A stretch of DNA of 51,651 bases from Stenotrophomonas maltophilia. Its GTDB lineage: Bacteria > Pseudomonadota > Gammaproteobacteria > Xanthomonadales > Xanthomonadaceae. Within the stretch, counting starts at the first letter, position 1. Each line of letters starts with the position of its first letter. Position numbers and translations under genes: made by a program. Positions 8,423 through 16,319 of the stretch are shown here, one piece after another. Below the pieces are notes generated by a model. The model was not told the DNA's origin. It ran no database searches and saw nothing but the letters and a program-made list of their open reading frames with translations. The stretch lies in contig NZ_RXLZ01000036.1 in the NCBI RefSeq assembly GCF_003970865.1, forward strand, positions 1 through 51,651. The letters are read 5' to 3'.

Positions 8423-8464
8423 TGTTCCCGATCGGGTATTGACAAGTGTTCCCGAACGGGAACA
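8423..8464. promoter_or_regulatory. Two repressor operator palindromes
   Basis: Two 18-bp sites with the half-site TGTTCCCG are seen. O1 (8423-8440) has one perfect and one imperfect arm around AT. O2 (8447-8464) has perfect arms TGTTCCCG and CGGGAACA around AA. Their centres are 24 bases apart, so both lie on nearly the same face of the helix. They sit between the divergent repressor and early genes and overlap the proposed early promoter. Confidence 0.8.
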
Positions 8465-8468
8465 TCAT
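8439..8468 (+). promoter_or_regulatory. Proposed early promoter
   Basis: TTGACA (8439-8444) is a perfect -35 box. With an 18-bp spacer CATCAT (8463-8468) is the likely -10 box, 4 of 6 matches. Operator O2 fills the spacer, so bound repressor would block RNA polymerase. The first early gene starts about 60 bases downstream at 8531. The -10 call is the weaker part. Confidence 0.6.
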
Positions 8469-8530
8469 TACTTCCACTGGCAGCGCCTACAGCAGCCAAC
8501 CAATGGAACAAGGATCAAAGGATACACGCG

Positions 8531-8740
8531 ATGAGCGAACCCGCCCCCAGCCTGGATCTTCACCTCAAGGTCCGCACCGCCTTCGTTGGCAAGGGCACCA
8601 GTCTCCGCGGCTGGTGCATGGAGAACGGCGTCCCCCCGCAGAACGCCCGGGACGTCCTCATCGGGCGTTGGAACGGCCCGAAGGGTCAGGCCCTGCGGCG
8701 CCGGCTGCTGAAGGCCGCAGGCCTGAGTGCTTCCGCATGA
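8531..8740 (+). CDS. Small Ner/Cro-like DNA-binding protein
   Basis: A 69-residue basic protein, first in the early operon, with a helix-turn-helix-like pattern (LHLKVRTAFVGKGTSLRGWC, then NARDVLIGRWNGPKG). In Mu the first early gene is ner, which turns down early and repressor transcription, and this gene has the same place and size. The family call is from position and fold pattern; the sequence is not obviously Mu Ner. A good ribosome binding site (AAGGA) precedes the ATG. Its stop overlaps the next start (ATGA). Confidence 0.7.
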   Translation: MSEPAPSLDLHLKVRTAFVGKGTSLRGWCMENGVPPQNARDVLIGRWNGPKGQALRRRLLKAAGLSASA

Positions 8741-8970
8741 ATACCGCCGGCCGCCCCCTGGACGAAGTCCCGACCCGCGAACTGGAGCTGTTGCTTGCCT
8801 CGGCCCGTGACCAGTACGCCACCGCTGTGAACAACTGGCAGCGTGCTGTTGAATCGGAAGAGCCTCTGGCCAACACCCTGCCGCTGGCTGGCGCCGTCGA
8901 CGCAGCTGACCGCCGCGCCGTCCGGATCCTGAAGGAGCTGGCGCGCCGCCAGCAGGGCGCTGCGGCATGA
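8737..8970 (+). CDS. Hypothetical early phage protein
   Basis: A 77-residue mostly helical protein (LDEVPTRELELLLASARDQY at the N terminus, basic ELARRQQG at the C terminus). No family recognised. Both ends overlap neighbours by 4 bases (ATGA with the Ner-like gene, ATGA with the winged-helix gene), which supports it as a real, coupled gene. A longer frame opening at 8446 runs across the operators and is not used. Confidence 0.7.
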   Translation: MNTAGRPLDEVPTRELELLLASARDQYATAVNNWQRAVESEEPLANTLPLAGAVDAADRRAVRILKELARRQQGAAA

Positions 8971-9260
8971 GCGAGCAAAGCATCTTCGCCCGCCTGCTGT
9001 TCGCCTTGGCCGGGCACAGCCGCACCGGCTTGCGCCTAAAGCCCATTGCCGACGGCATCGGCGAATCCCCCAGCACCACGCTGCGCAACCTGCAGCGATT
9101 GGCCGAAGACGGCCTGGTCGAACGCTCCCCCTTCGATCAGGACAACTGGCGCCTGTCCCCCCGAATTGTCCAGATCGCCCTGGCCCATCAAGCCGAGGTG
9201 GCCCGTGAAGAACGGCAGCTGGACGACTTCAAGAACCGCTACAGCCGTAGCCCCAACTGA
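8967..9260 (+). CDS. Winged-helix early regulator
   Basis: A 97-residue protein with an IclR/MarR-like winged helix: LKPIADGIGESPSTTLRNLQRLAEDGLVERS is a clear recognition-helix pattern followed by a wing (WRLSPRIVQIA). A C-terminal charged helix may dimerise. It is expected to regulate phage or host transcription early in infection; the target is unknown. It overlaps both neighbours. Confidence 0.75.
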   Translation: MSEQSIFARLLFALAGHSRTGLRLKPIADGIGESPSTTLRNLQRLAEDGLVERSPFDQDNWRLSPRIVQIALAHQAEVAREERQLDDFKNRYSRSPN

Positions 9261-9274
9261 TGACGAGGATCGAA

Positions 9275-10192
9275 ATGGCAGAGAAGCAACCCAACAAGCG
9301 CGGCGCCAAGCCACTCGCCCAGGCTGAGCCGGTAGGCACGGAGCTGGATGCGGGCAAGCTGGTCGAGCGCAGCCAGGAACTGCAGGTGATGGCGCAGGCC
9401 GAAGCGCAGGTGAAGAGCTTGGCCACCACACTGGGCTACGCAGGCGCACTGGACACCGATTCGCTCTGGAGCATGGTCGAGTACCGCCAGCGGCGCTCCG
9501 TCGAGGACATCCTCGAAATGGGCAGGGGTCTGCTGCTCATCAAAGAGCAGACCGCGCATGGTGAGTTCCAGGAACAGATTGCCACGCGAGGATTCAACTA
9601 CCGGACGGCGGCGCGCCTGATGACCGTCGCCCTGAAGTTCTCCAAAAGTGACACGGTGTCACTTTTGAAGGCCGCCGGCACCCAAGCCAAGGTTCTGGAA
9701 CTGGCGGTTCTGGACGACGAAGACCTCCAGGCCCTGGAATCCGGCGAGCCGGTTGCTGGCATCACCGTGGATGATGTGGAGCGCATGAGCGCCAGCCAGC
9801 TGCGTGCCGCTTTGCGCGAAGCCAGGGCGAATGCCGACGCAAAAGATCAGCGCATCAACAAGTTGAGTGATGATCTGAACAAGGAGTCTGAGAAGACCCT
9901 CAAGGCCCAGCGCCGCTGGCAGGCCGCCACCGCGGACGAGCAGCTGGTCACTCTCAAGCAGTCGGTCACCGAAGCCGAGCAGAACGTTCTGGCTGCCATC
10001 GGCAGCGAGGGCAGCGGCCTGCGCGCCTCCTTCCAGGCGTTGGCCGACTTCGCCTGTGACAACCACGTCGAAGAGGACGCTGCACGGTTCCTGAGCGACG
10101 TGATTGGCCGCCTCCTCACGTCGGTACGCATCGCCCGCGACGATGAGGATCTGGCCATCGCGATCCCTGTCACCAACGACGCGGGGATCTGA
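9275..10192 (+). CDS. DUF3102 family protein
   Basis: A 305-residue protein. The N-terminal half carries the DUF3102 region (YRQRRSVEDILEMGRGLLLIKEQTAHG and FQEQIATRGFNYRTAARLM), which looks like a DNA-binding helical domain; the C-terminal half is a long charged coiled coil. DUF3102 proteins occur in phages and plasmids just upstream of transposase or partition genes; their function is not established. I chose ATG 9275 because AGGA lies 5 bases before it; an ATG at 9260 that overlaps the previous stop is the alternative. A perfect 25-bp palindrome lies inside the gene (9643-9667). Confidence 0.85.
   Translation: MAEKQPNKRGAKPLAQAEPVGTELDAGKLVERSQELQVMAQAEAQVKSLATTLGYAGALDTDSLWSMVEYRQRRSVEDILEMGRGLLLIKEQTAHGEFQEQIATRGFNYRTAARLMTVALKFSKSDTVSLLKAAGTQAKVLELAVLDDEDLQALESGEPVAGITVDDVERMSASQLRAALREARANADAKDQRINKLSDDLNKESEKTLKAQRRWQAATADEQLVTLKQSVTEAEQNVLAAIGSEGSGLRASFQALADFACDNHVEEDAARFLSDVIGRLLTSVRIARDDEDLAIAIPVTNDAGI
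9643..9667. repeat. Perfect 25-bp palindrome inside the DUF3102 gene
   Basis: Arms CAAAAGTGACAC and GTGTCACTTTTG flank a single G. The symmetry is perfect over 12 bases on each side and the arms are AT-rich ends around a GTGACAC core, unlike the surrounding high-GC codons. In frame it encodes KSDTVSLL. It could be a protein binding site or an RNA hairpin in the early transcript. Confidence 0.85.
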
Positions 10193-10193
10193 C

Positions 10194-11996
10194 GTGTCCG
10201 AGGTCCTCATCCAGGCTGCGGCCAGCCAGTTGCTGGCGGCGCCGCACGGCAGCAAGGGGCGCATTGCCTCCGCGCTGGCCGAGCAGCTGGGATGCTCGGT
10301 CCAGACCGCCTACCGTCACCTGTCCAAGGTGACGGCGGCTCTCAAGCCCCGCAAGCGCAGATCCGATGCGGGCGAACTGTCCCTCACCCGGGACGAAGCT
10401 GCCTCTATCGCGGCCCTCGTGGAGGAAACCCGTCGCTTGACCGGTACCGGCGCATTGCCGGTTGAAGAAGCCGTGGATGCCTTGCGCGCCAACGGAAAGA
10501 TCGAAGCGATGCGCGTGGACAAGGGTACCGGCGAGGTGGTTCAACTGAGCACCTCGGCGATCTGCCGTGCCATCCGCCACTACGGCTTCCATCGTGATCA
10601 GCTGGCAGCAGCAACACCGGCTGCACGCCTGTCTTCTCCGCATCCCAACCACCTGTGGCAGATCGATGCCTCGGTCAGCCGGCAGTTCTACCTGGCCGAT
10701 GATGGCACGCGGGTGATGGACAAGCGCGAGTTCTACCGCGGCAAGCCAGGCAACTTCACCAAGATCGCCGAACGGCGGCTGTGGCGCTATGCCATCACCG
10801 ACCATGCCAGCGGCGCGATCGAGCTGTTCTATGTGCTGGGCGCCGAAAGCAGCGCCAATCTGCTCTCGGCACTGATCCATGCGATGACCCGTCGCGAGAT
10901 CGGCACGATGCACGGCGTTCCCAAACTGCTGATGATGGATCCGGGCAGCGCCATGACGGCCACCAGCACCAGCAGCTTCCTGGCGGCCTGCGGCATCGAG
11001 CCGATCATCAACGAAGTGGGCAATGCACGCGCCAAGGGACAGGTCGAAAACGCCAACTACCTGATCGAAACGCACTTCGAGGCTCTGCTCAAGCTGCGCG
11101 CCCCGGTCACCAGCCTGGAAGAAATCAACACCCTTGCCCAACAGTGGGCTCAGGCCTATAACGCCACCCGCACCCACAGCCGTACCGGCTACACGCGCCG
11201 TGATGGGTGGCTGCGCATCACCCCGGACCAGCTGCGCCTTGCCCCGGCCGTGGAGGTATTGCGGCAGCTGGCCACCAGCGCGCCGAAGGCCTGCACCGTG
11301 CGCGATTGCATGATCCGCTTCCGTTCGCAGCAGTACGACGTGCGTGGCGTACCCGGCCTCATCAACGGCCAGCGCGTGGACGTGGTGGTCAATGCTCTGG
11401 ATCCGGAGGGCAGCGTACGCGTGCTGATGCCAGGCACACAGGACTGCGCGCCTGTGCACTACATCGCCCCGCGCATCGGACGCGACGACTGGGGCTTCCT
11501 GGACAGCGCTGCCCAGGTTGGCACGGAGTACCGGACAGCTCCGGAGACGTCGGCCGACGCAGCTCGCAAGGAACTGGATCGGCTGGCCATGCAGGTTCAC
11601 ACCGATGCTGAGGCAGCAGTTGCGCGCAAGGCTAAGCGTGTGGCCTTCGGTGGTCAGATTGATCCCATGAAGCACCTGCGCGAGGCCAATGTGGCACCGA
11701 GCCTGCCGCGCTCGGGTCGCATCGCCCAGGTCGATGCACCACAGGTGCTGGCGGCCCAGCGCATCGAGCCTGCGCCGATCCGCGCCGAGCTGCCGCCACT
11801 GAACCATGTGGAAGCGGCCATGCGCTTGAAGCCGCTACTGGAGGCCGCCGGTTCGGCTTGGTCGCCCGACCACTACGCACGCACCGCCCAACGCTGGCCG
11901 GAAGGCCTGCCGGTGGATCAGGTCGAGTCCTGGGCGCACGCCCTGGCAACGCCTGAGCGTGGTGGTCTCCGGCTGGTGGAAGGAGGTACCGCGTGA
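10194..11996 (+). CDS. DDE transposase (MuA/Tn552-type)
   Basis: A 600-residue transposase. Residues 1-60 are a helix-turn-helix region for end binding, 145-300 the rve-type catalytic core, and 330-500 a beta-barrel C-terminal domain of the Mu transposase type. The catalytic triad is visible as D158 (LWQIDAS), D249 (LLMMDPGSA) and E285 (KGQVENAN), with D-35-E spacing. It would integrate the phage and replicate it by transposition together with the downstream ATPase. The start is GTG at 10194, one base after the previous stop. The order of domains matches the BcepMu/Tn552 branch more than MuA proper. Confidence 0.95.
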   Translation: MSEVLIQAAASQLLAAPHGSKGRIASALAEQLGCSVQTAYRHLSKVTAALKPRKRRSDAGELSLTRDEAASIAALVEETRRLTGTGALPVEEAVDALRANGKIEAMRVDKGTGEVVQLSTSAICRAIRHYGFHRDQLAAATPAARLSSPHPNHLWQIDASVSRQFYLADDGTRVMDKREFYRGKPGNFTKIAERRLWRYAITDHASGAIELFYVLGAESSANLLSALIHAMTRREIGTMHGVPKLLMMDPGSAMTATSTSSFLAACGIEPIINEVGNARAKGQVENANYLIETHFEALLKLRAPVTSLEEINTLAQQWAQAYNATRTHSRTGYTRRDGWLRITPDQLRLAPAVEVLRQLATSAPKACTVRDCMIRFRSQQYDVRGVPGLINGQRVDVVVNALDPEGSVRVLMPGTQDCAPVHYIAPRIGRDDWGFLDSAAQVGTEYRTAPETSADAARKELDRLAMQVHTDAEAAVARKAKRVAFGGQIDPMKHLREANVAPSLPRSGRIAQVDAPQVLAAQRIEPAPIRAELPPLNHVEAAMRLKPLLEAAGSAWSPDHYARTAQRWPEGLPVDQVESWAHALATPERGGLRLVEGGTA

Positions 11997-12154
11997 TGGC
12001 TTCGCTCGACAGCATCAAGAAAGACGCACGCCTCATCCAGGAACGCGACGGATTCGGCTACTGCCAGGCGCTGGAGATCGCTGCGCGAAAGGCTGGCTTC
12101 AACACCTATGCAGCTGCGAAGGCTGCCTTGCAGGGGCGGAGGGCTCGCCCATGA
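11996..12154 (+). CDS. Small early protein between transposase and ATPase
   Basis: A 52-residue basic protein (MASLDSIKKDARLIQERDGF, then YCQALEIAARKAGFNTYAAA). It starts at an ATG overlapping the transposase stop (TGATG type) and its stop overlaps the ATPase start (ATGA), so the three genes are tightly coupled. The helical pattern may be a small DNA-binding module. No family recognised. Short length makes it easy to miss in annotation. Confidence 0.7.
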   Translation: MASLDSIKKDARLIQERDGFGYCQALEIAARKAGFNTYAAAKAALQGRRARP

Positions 12155-13326
12155 CGTTGCGTCTGAAGCGCCTGCTCACCGAGGCCGGCATCAAGCAGGG
12201 AGACCTGGCCAGTGCTGCAGGTCTGAGCCGTCCGGCCCTCAATGCCTTGATCAACCACGGCCAGTTGCCCACCAGCTGCGATCCGGCAGCGGTGCGCGCT
12301 GCCATCAGTTCCTGCCTGACCCAGCACGGCGTAACCGACGCCCACTGGCATGAAAAGGAGGGGCCGACGTGCGGGGTCACGCCAGCCCCGGTTTCCCCAC
12401 CGCAAGACACCGATAACGACAACGACATTCACGACGAGGAAGATCCCATGCTACTGCGTTTTCAGGCTTTGACTCCACAGGCCAAGCGTCACTTCGGCCT
12501 CACCAGCAATCCCTTCGCCGATCCGGCTAGTGCCGAAGAGGTGTTCCTGTCGCCGGATATCCGCTATGTCCGCGAGAGCATGTACCAGGTGGCCCGCCAC
12601 GGCGGCTTTGCTGCGGTGATCGGCGAAAGTGGTGCTGGCAAGAGCACGCTGCGCGAAGACCTGGTTGATCGCATCCAGCGTGAAGAGCAGGCCGTCATTG
12701 TTATCCAGCCCTACGTGCTGGCCAGCGAAGGCAGCGATGCCGTGGGCAAGACCCTGCGCAGCCACCATATCGCCGAGGCGATCATGGCCGCTGTCGCCCC
12801 GCTGGCCAAGCCGAAGAGCAGCCCTGAGGCCCGCTTCCGCCAGCTGCACGAATCGCTGCGTGACAGCGCCCGCGCCGGTCACAGCCACGTCCTGGTGATT
12901 GAAGAGGCCCACAGCCTGCCGCTGCCGACCCTGAAGCACCTCAAGCGCTTCCGCGAGCTGAAGGACGGCCTGCGCCCGCTGCTGTCGGTGATCCTCATCG
13001 GGCAACCCGAGCTGGGCGTGAAGCTCTCTGAGCACAACCCGGAGGTACGCGAAGTAGTACAGCGCATCGAGATCATCACGCTGCCGCCGCTGGACAACGA
13101 GCTGGGTGCCTACCTGGCGCACCGCTTCAAGCGCGCCCAGGTGCCGCTGGACAAGGTGGTGGAACAGAGTGCCATCGACGCGCTGCGCGCCAAGCTGGTT
13201 CCTTCGCGCGGCGCTGGCTCGTTGCTGTACCCGCTGGCGGTTCAGAACGCCCTGACCGCTGCGATGAACCGCGCCGCTGACCTGGGCGTGCCGACCGTCA
13301 CCGCTGATGTCGTGCGGGGGGTGTGA
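12151..13326 (+). CDS. Transposition ATPase, AAA family (MuB/ExeA-like)
   Basis: A 391-residue protein with an N-terminal helix-turn-helix (KQGDLASAAGLSRPALNALI, residues 15-34), an acidic linker (DNDNDIHDEED) and an AAA domain with Walker A GESGAGKST (158-166) and Walker B LVIEEAH (248-254). Similar ATPases are often labelled ExeA-like. Its place behind the transposase and the N-terminal HTH indicate a MuB-type target-selection and transposase-activating factor. An internal ATG at 12448 (residue 100) is preceded by GAGGAAG and could give a second product with the ATPase domain only. Confidence 0.92.
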   Translation: MTLRLKRLLTEAGIKQGDLASAAGLSRPALNALINHGQLPTSCDPAAVRAAISSCLTQHGVTDAHWHEKEGPTCGVTPAPVSPPQDTDNDNDIHDEEDPMLLRFQALTPQAKRHFGLTSNPFADPASAEEVFLSPDIRYVRESMYQVARHGGFAAVIGESGAGKSTLREDLVDRIQREEQAVIVIQPYVLASEGSDAVGKTLRSHHIAEAIMAAVAPLAKPKSSPEARFRQLHESLRDSARAGHSHVLVIEEAHSLPLPTLKHLKRFRELKDGLRPLLSVILIGQPELGVKLSEHNPEVREVVQRIEIITLPPLDNELGAYLAHRFKRAQVPLDKVVEQSAIDALRAKLVPSRGAGSLLYPLAVQNALTAAMNRAADLGVPTVTADVVRGV

Positions 13327-13327
13327 G

Positions 13328-13564
13328 ATGGCGATCCGAACCGAAGGCTGGCCGGCGGTAGAAGGCATGGTGGTTGAGCCAATGACGGCGCGGTGGCCGC
13401 TTGCAACGCGTGTTGTGGCGGTTCCCTTTGAAATGCAGGACCGTCCGGCGCCGGTGAATGTGGACATCCTGCAGGTGGTGATCGTGCCGCGCGCCAACTG
13501 GGAGCGCATCACTGCGCATGTTCCGGCCGATGTGCTGCAGCGCGAGGGGGTGACTCATGGTTGA
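13328..13564 (+). CDS. Hypothetical early phage protein
   Basis: A 78-residue protein with alternating beta strands (TRVVAVPFEMQ, NVDILQVVIVPR). No family recognised. It starts one base after the ATPase stop and overlaps the next gene by 8 bases, which supports a real gene in the early operon. Confidence 0.65.
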   Translation: MAIRTEGWPAVEGMVVEPMTARWPLATRVVAVPFEMQDRPAPVNVDILQVVIVPRANWERITAHVPADVLQREGVTHG

Positions 13565-13796
13565 TTTCAACACCTCTGGGTCGCAGTACCTGCGCAGCTT
13601 CGCTTTTTACTTGATGCGCGATGCCGAGCTGCCCGACCAGCAGGTGACGGTGATGCACCGCGACCTGTTCCGTCGCGCCGGCATCGAGTGGCGCGACGGG
13701 CAGAGCATGGCTTCACTGCTGGACGGCCTCAACCTGCAGCAGCTGCGTGCGCTGGTCGACCAGCTGCGCGACGGCGATGACGACGAGGAGGAATGA
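13557..13796 (+). CDS. Hypothetical acidic early phage protein
   Basis: A 79-residue protein with a helical body and a very acidic C terminus (RDGDDDEEE). The middle (MHRDLFRRAGIEW) looks like a small helical domain. No family recognised. Acidic small early proteins of phages sometimes inhibit host DNA-binding enzymes, but nothing here shows that. Confidence 0.65.
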   Translation: MVDFNTSGSQYLRSFAFYLMRDAELPDQQVTVMHRDLFRRAGIEWRDGQSMASLLDGLNLQQLRALVDQLRDGDDDEEE

Positions 13797-14104
13797 TGGC
13801 CGTTCCCACCCTCCAGCGCTGCCTCGGTCAGGTGCGTAACCGCCAGCGCCACAGCGCCCAGCACCCCCAGCGGAAGAAGTCCATCGGGATGCTGGTACAG
13901 GACTGCCACACGTTCCCGACAGCGTCACGTGTGGGAGAAGTCCAGGTGCACGACCCTGAAACCGGGCGCGAGTACTCGGTCGAGGTCTGGATCCACAGCG
14001 GCGTGGTGGTGATCGCGCACAGCACCAGCAAGCGCTGGCTGCTGGAACTGGACGAGATTCTCGACCTGGCTATCGCCGCCGGCATTGATCGGGGGGCCAT
14101 CTGA
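13796..14104 (+). CDS. Hypothetical early phage protein
   Basis: A 102-residue protein. The first 30 residues are basic and the middle is a beta-rich domain (REYSVEVWIHSGVVVIAHS). ATG 13796 was chosen over ATG 13793 because of better spacing to GAGGAGG; the two differ by one residue. No family recognised. Confidence 0.65.
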   Translation: MAVPTLQRCLGQVRNRQRHSAQHPQRKKSIGMLVQDCHTFPTASRVGEVQVHDPETGREYSVEVWIHSGVVVIAHSTSKRWLLELDEILDLAIAAGIDRGAI

Positions 14105-14105
14105 C

Positions 14106-14495
14106 ATGCAGCTGGCCCTGCTACCGCAAGAGCTGTCCCCACAGACGGTCCTTTTGCAGCTGCAGGGCCGCCGTGGCGCCGTCAACGGCATCACTGCCCG
14201 CGACCTGGTGCAGCAGATCACTTCACGTACCAGCACCGCCGACGAGCGCCGCCTGCGCCAGATCATCGAGCAGCTGCGGCGCGAGGGGCACCCGATCTGC
14301 GCCCACCCGGCTCACGGCTACCACCTGGCCGCCAGTGCGGCCGAACTGGACCGCGCCTGCACCTTCCTGGTCGGGCGCGCCATGACCTCCCTGGAGCAGG
14401 TCAGCGCGATGAAGCGCGTTGCGCTCCCGGATCTGTACGGACAACTCGGGCTGGACAAGCCCGCTACCGACGAGGAATCCAACCATGAACCATGA
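14106..14495 (+). CDS. Small winged-helix-like early protein
   Basis: A 129-residue protein. Residues 25-75 look like a winged helix (ITARDLVQQI, ADERRLRQIIEQLRREG, then GYHLAAS as a wing), the pattern found in phage proteins that read DNA. The C-terminal half is helical. A regulatory role is inference. Its stop overlaps the next gene by 11 bases. Confidence 0.7.
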   Translation: MQLALLPQELSPQTVLLQLQGRRGAVNGITARDLVQQITSRTSTADERRLRQIIEQLRREGHPICAHPAHGYHLAASAAELDRACTFLVGRAMTSLEQVSAMKRVALPDLYGQLGLDKPATDEESNHEP

Positions 14496-14760
14496 ACGCA
14501 ATTCCGACGTGCTGTATGCCGCCGCCAACACGGCACGCGAGCTGGAAAACAGCGGCATCGAGATCCTGGGCCTGCACAGCAATGGCCGTCGCGCGGTGCT
14601 GATCCTGGACCGCCCGCCAACGATGGTGGGTGGCCACCTCAAGCGCCGCCAGCCCAACGGCAGCGGCGGGCAGGACCGCGTGATGGCCGCTGAGTACCAG
14701 GGCGTGCAGCTGGAGTGGACCCAGCGTCCTCCGATGCTGCGGGAGGTGGCTCATGGCTGA
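14485..14760 (+). CDS. Hypothetical early phage protein
   Basis: A 91-residue protein: N-terminal helix (VLYAAANTARELENSG), then strands (IEILGLHSNGRRAVLIL), then a basic loop. It overlaps both neighbours by 8-11 bases. No family recognised. Confidence 0.65.
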   Translation: MNHERNSDVLYAAANTARELENSGIEILGLHSNGRRAVLILDRPPTMVGGHLKRRQPNGSGGQDRVMAAEYQGVQLEWTQRPPMLREVAHG

Positions 14761-14980
14761 GCGCGGCCAGTTCCTGGTGGTCCCTGCTGAGTGGGTAGGG
14801 GGCGACACCTTCACCGACTCGGCCAAGGCGATCGAAGACGCCCAGGCCCGCAGCAAGGTCGACGGAAAGCACCGCGCGGTGGTCTGCGTGGTCGCTCGCA
14901 CCACGCCCAGCCCTGCACCGGTCATCGTGCTGACGCGTACGGAAGCCGGCATCACCCAACCGCAGGTGGTTCAGCCATGA
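14753..14980 (+). CDS. Hypothetical early phage protein
   Basis: A 75-residue protein with a beta-alpha-beta pattern (QFLVVPAEW, FTDSAKAIEDAQARS, HRAVVCVVART). No family recognised. Overlaps of 8 and 4 bases with its neighbours support translation in the operon. Confidence 0.65.
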   Translation: MAERGQFLVVPAEWVGGDTFTDSAKAIEDAQARSKVDGKHRAVVCVVARTTPSPAPVIVLTRTEAGITQPQVVQP

Positions 14981-15456
14981 GCGCCATCCCCAGCATCGCA
15001 ATGCAGCACGCTATCGCCCTGTCACTGGGCGCCAGCGTGGTCCGTTCTGCGGATCTGATCGATCGGGTGATGGAGCACGGCTTCCATTACCGCGGCTATG
15101 TGTCCAACGCGGTCGCCAAGGCGGTGCGGTGCGGAATGATCCTGCGCGTCGGCGAAGGGCTGGCCCGCAACTACCGCCTCAACCCCGACTGGAAGATCGA
15201 CCCGACGGCGTTGGCGGCCGCGCAGGCGCAGCGTGTGCGTGGTACCCGGCCGGGTATGACAGGGGCGCAGAAGGCCCGATCTGCTGCCGGGGGCTACGAA
15301 GGTCCCGCCTTCGACAAAGGCCCGCTGACGCCCTCCATCGGCACCGTGTGCCAGTCCCAGGAGGATCTGGAAGGCGAGCTGCCGCCTTACCTCGGTGGTC
15401 GCCTGGTCGATTCGCTGCATAACCACTTCGATCGCATCTTCGGCGGGGTGGAGTGA
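14977..15456 (+). CDS. Hypothetical early phage protein, HTH-like
   Basis: A 159-residue protein whose first 70 residues resemble a winged-helix domain (VVRSADLIDRVMEHGF, SNAVAKAVRCGMILRVGEG). The C-terminal part is proline- and glycine-rich and ends in a helix. No named family recognised; DNA binding is inference. Confidence 0.65.
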   Translation: MSAIPSIAMQHAIALSLGASVVRSADLIDRVMEHGFHYRGYVSNAVAKAVRCGMILRVGEGLARNYRLNPDWKIDPTALAAAQAQRVRGTRPGMTGAQKARSAAGGYEGPAFDKGPLTPSIGTVCQSQEDLEGELPPYLGGRLVDSLHNHFDRIFGGVE

Positions 15457-15710
15457 TGGCACGTACCGGCCGCCAGCGCTACGACCACCTTCGCGCGATG
15501 CGCTTTGCGCTGTGGGCCCGTACGCAGAACCCGCGCCAGCTCACCCCACAGCGCATTTCCGGCCTGCTCGGCATCTCGCTGGATGCCGCCCGCCGCTGGC
15601 GCGCCGACTGGTTCACCGCCACCAGCCCTATCCACGTCGAAGGCGTCCCCGACGTCCTTCGGCCCACTCAACCGTTTGTCACCCCCGCCGCCCAAGGAGG
15701 CGCCCAATGA
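15456..15710 (+). CDS. Small HTH protein
   Basis: An 84-residue protein with a helix-turn-helix-like core (LTPQRISGLLGISLDAARRWRADW) that resembles phage regulators of host or early genes. ATG 15456 overlaps the previous stop (TGATG); a GTG at 15453 would add one residue. The C terminus overlaps the DUF3164 start by 4 bases. Confidence 0.7.
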   Translation: MARTGRQRYDHLRAMRFALWARTQNPRQLTPQRISGLLGISLDAARRWRADWFTATSPIHVEGVPDVLRPTQPFVTPAAQGGAQ

Positions 15711-16318
15711 CCCCATCCATTCCCGAAGGCTACCGCGAGGACCGTAACGGTCGGCTGGTGCCCGAGGCACAGATCAAGCCGATCGATCTGACGCGTGACC
15801 AGCTGGTGCAGGAGAAGATCCAGCGCGCCCTGGAGCTGCGCGAAGCCCTGCGCACCTTCAAAGCGGATACGTTCACCGATATCGGCGCGTTCGTGCAGCT
15901 CAGCGGCGAGCAGTACGGCGCCAAGATCGGCGGCGACAAGGGCAACGTCAGCCTGTATTCCTACGATGGCCGCTTCAAGATCCTGCGCGCCTGCCAGGAC
16001 ACCATCCAGTTCGATGAGCGCCTGCAGGCCGCCAAGGCCCTCATCGATGAGTGCCTGAACGACTGGACCGAAGGCTCACGTGCCGAGCTGCGCACCCTGG
16101 TCAACAGCGCGTTCAAGGTGGGCCAGGACGGCAGCATCAAGACGGCAGAGGTGCTGTCACTGCGCCGGCTGCAGTTCGATGACGCCCGCTGGCAGCGGGC
16201 AATGACCGCGATCAGTGATGCGGTGACGGTGGTGGGCAGCAAGACCTACGTGCGCTTCTACGAGCGCGATGCACGGGGTCAGTACCAGCCGATTTCTCTC
16301 GACGTGGCGGGGGTCTGA
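15707..16318 (+). CDS. DUF3164 family protein
   Basis: A 203-residue protein of the DUF3164 family, common in the early region of Mu-type phages. Recognisable segments are the N-terminal IPEGYREDRNGRLVPEAQIK and the middle KGNVSLYSYDGRFKI. The function is unknown. Length is normal. The gene is sometimes mislabelled sulfate transporter in databases, which nothing in the sequence supports: there is no membrane segment. Confidence 0.88.
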   Translation: MTPSIPEGYREDRNGRLVPEAQIKPIDLTRDQLVQEKIQRALELREALRTFKADTFTDIGAFVQLSGEQYGAKIGGDKGNVSLYSYDGRFKILRACQDTIQFDERLQAAKALIDECLNDWTEGSRAELRTLVNSAFKVGQDGSIKTAEVLSLRRLQFDDARWQRAMTAISDAVTVVGSKTYVRFYERDARGQYQPISLDVAGV

Positions 16319-16319
16319 C

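Noticed and set aside
10170..11807. A 545-residue open frame on the minus strand opposite the transposase
   Set aside because: It is the mirror frame of a clear DDE transposase with catalytic residues. Its product shows no domain, and long open antisense frames are common at this GC content.
11959..12150. Extension of the ATPase frame into the transposase gene
   Set aside because: The true start is ATG 12151, overlapping the stop of a small gene in another frame; the extension encodes no HTH or other domain.
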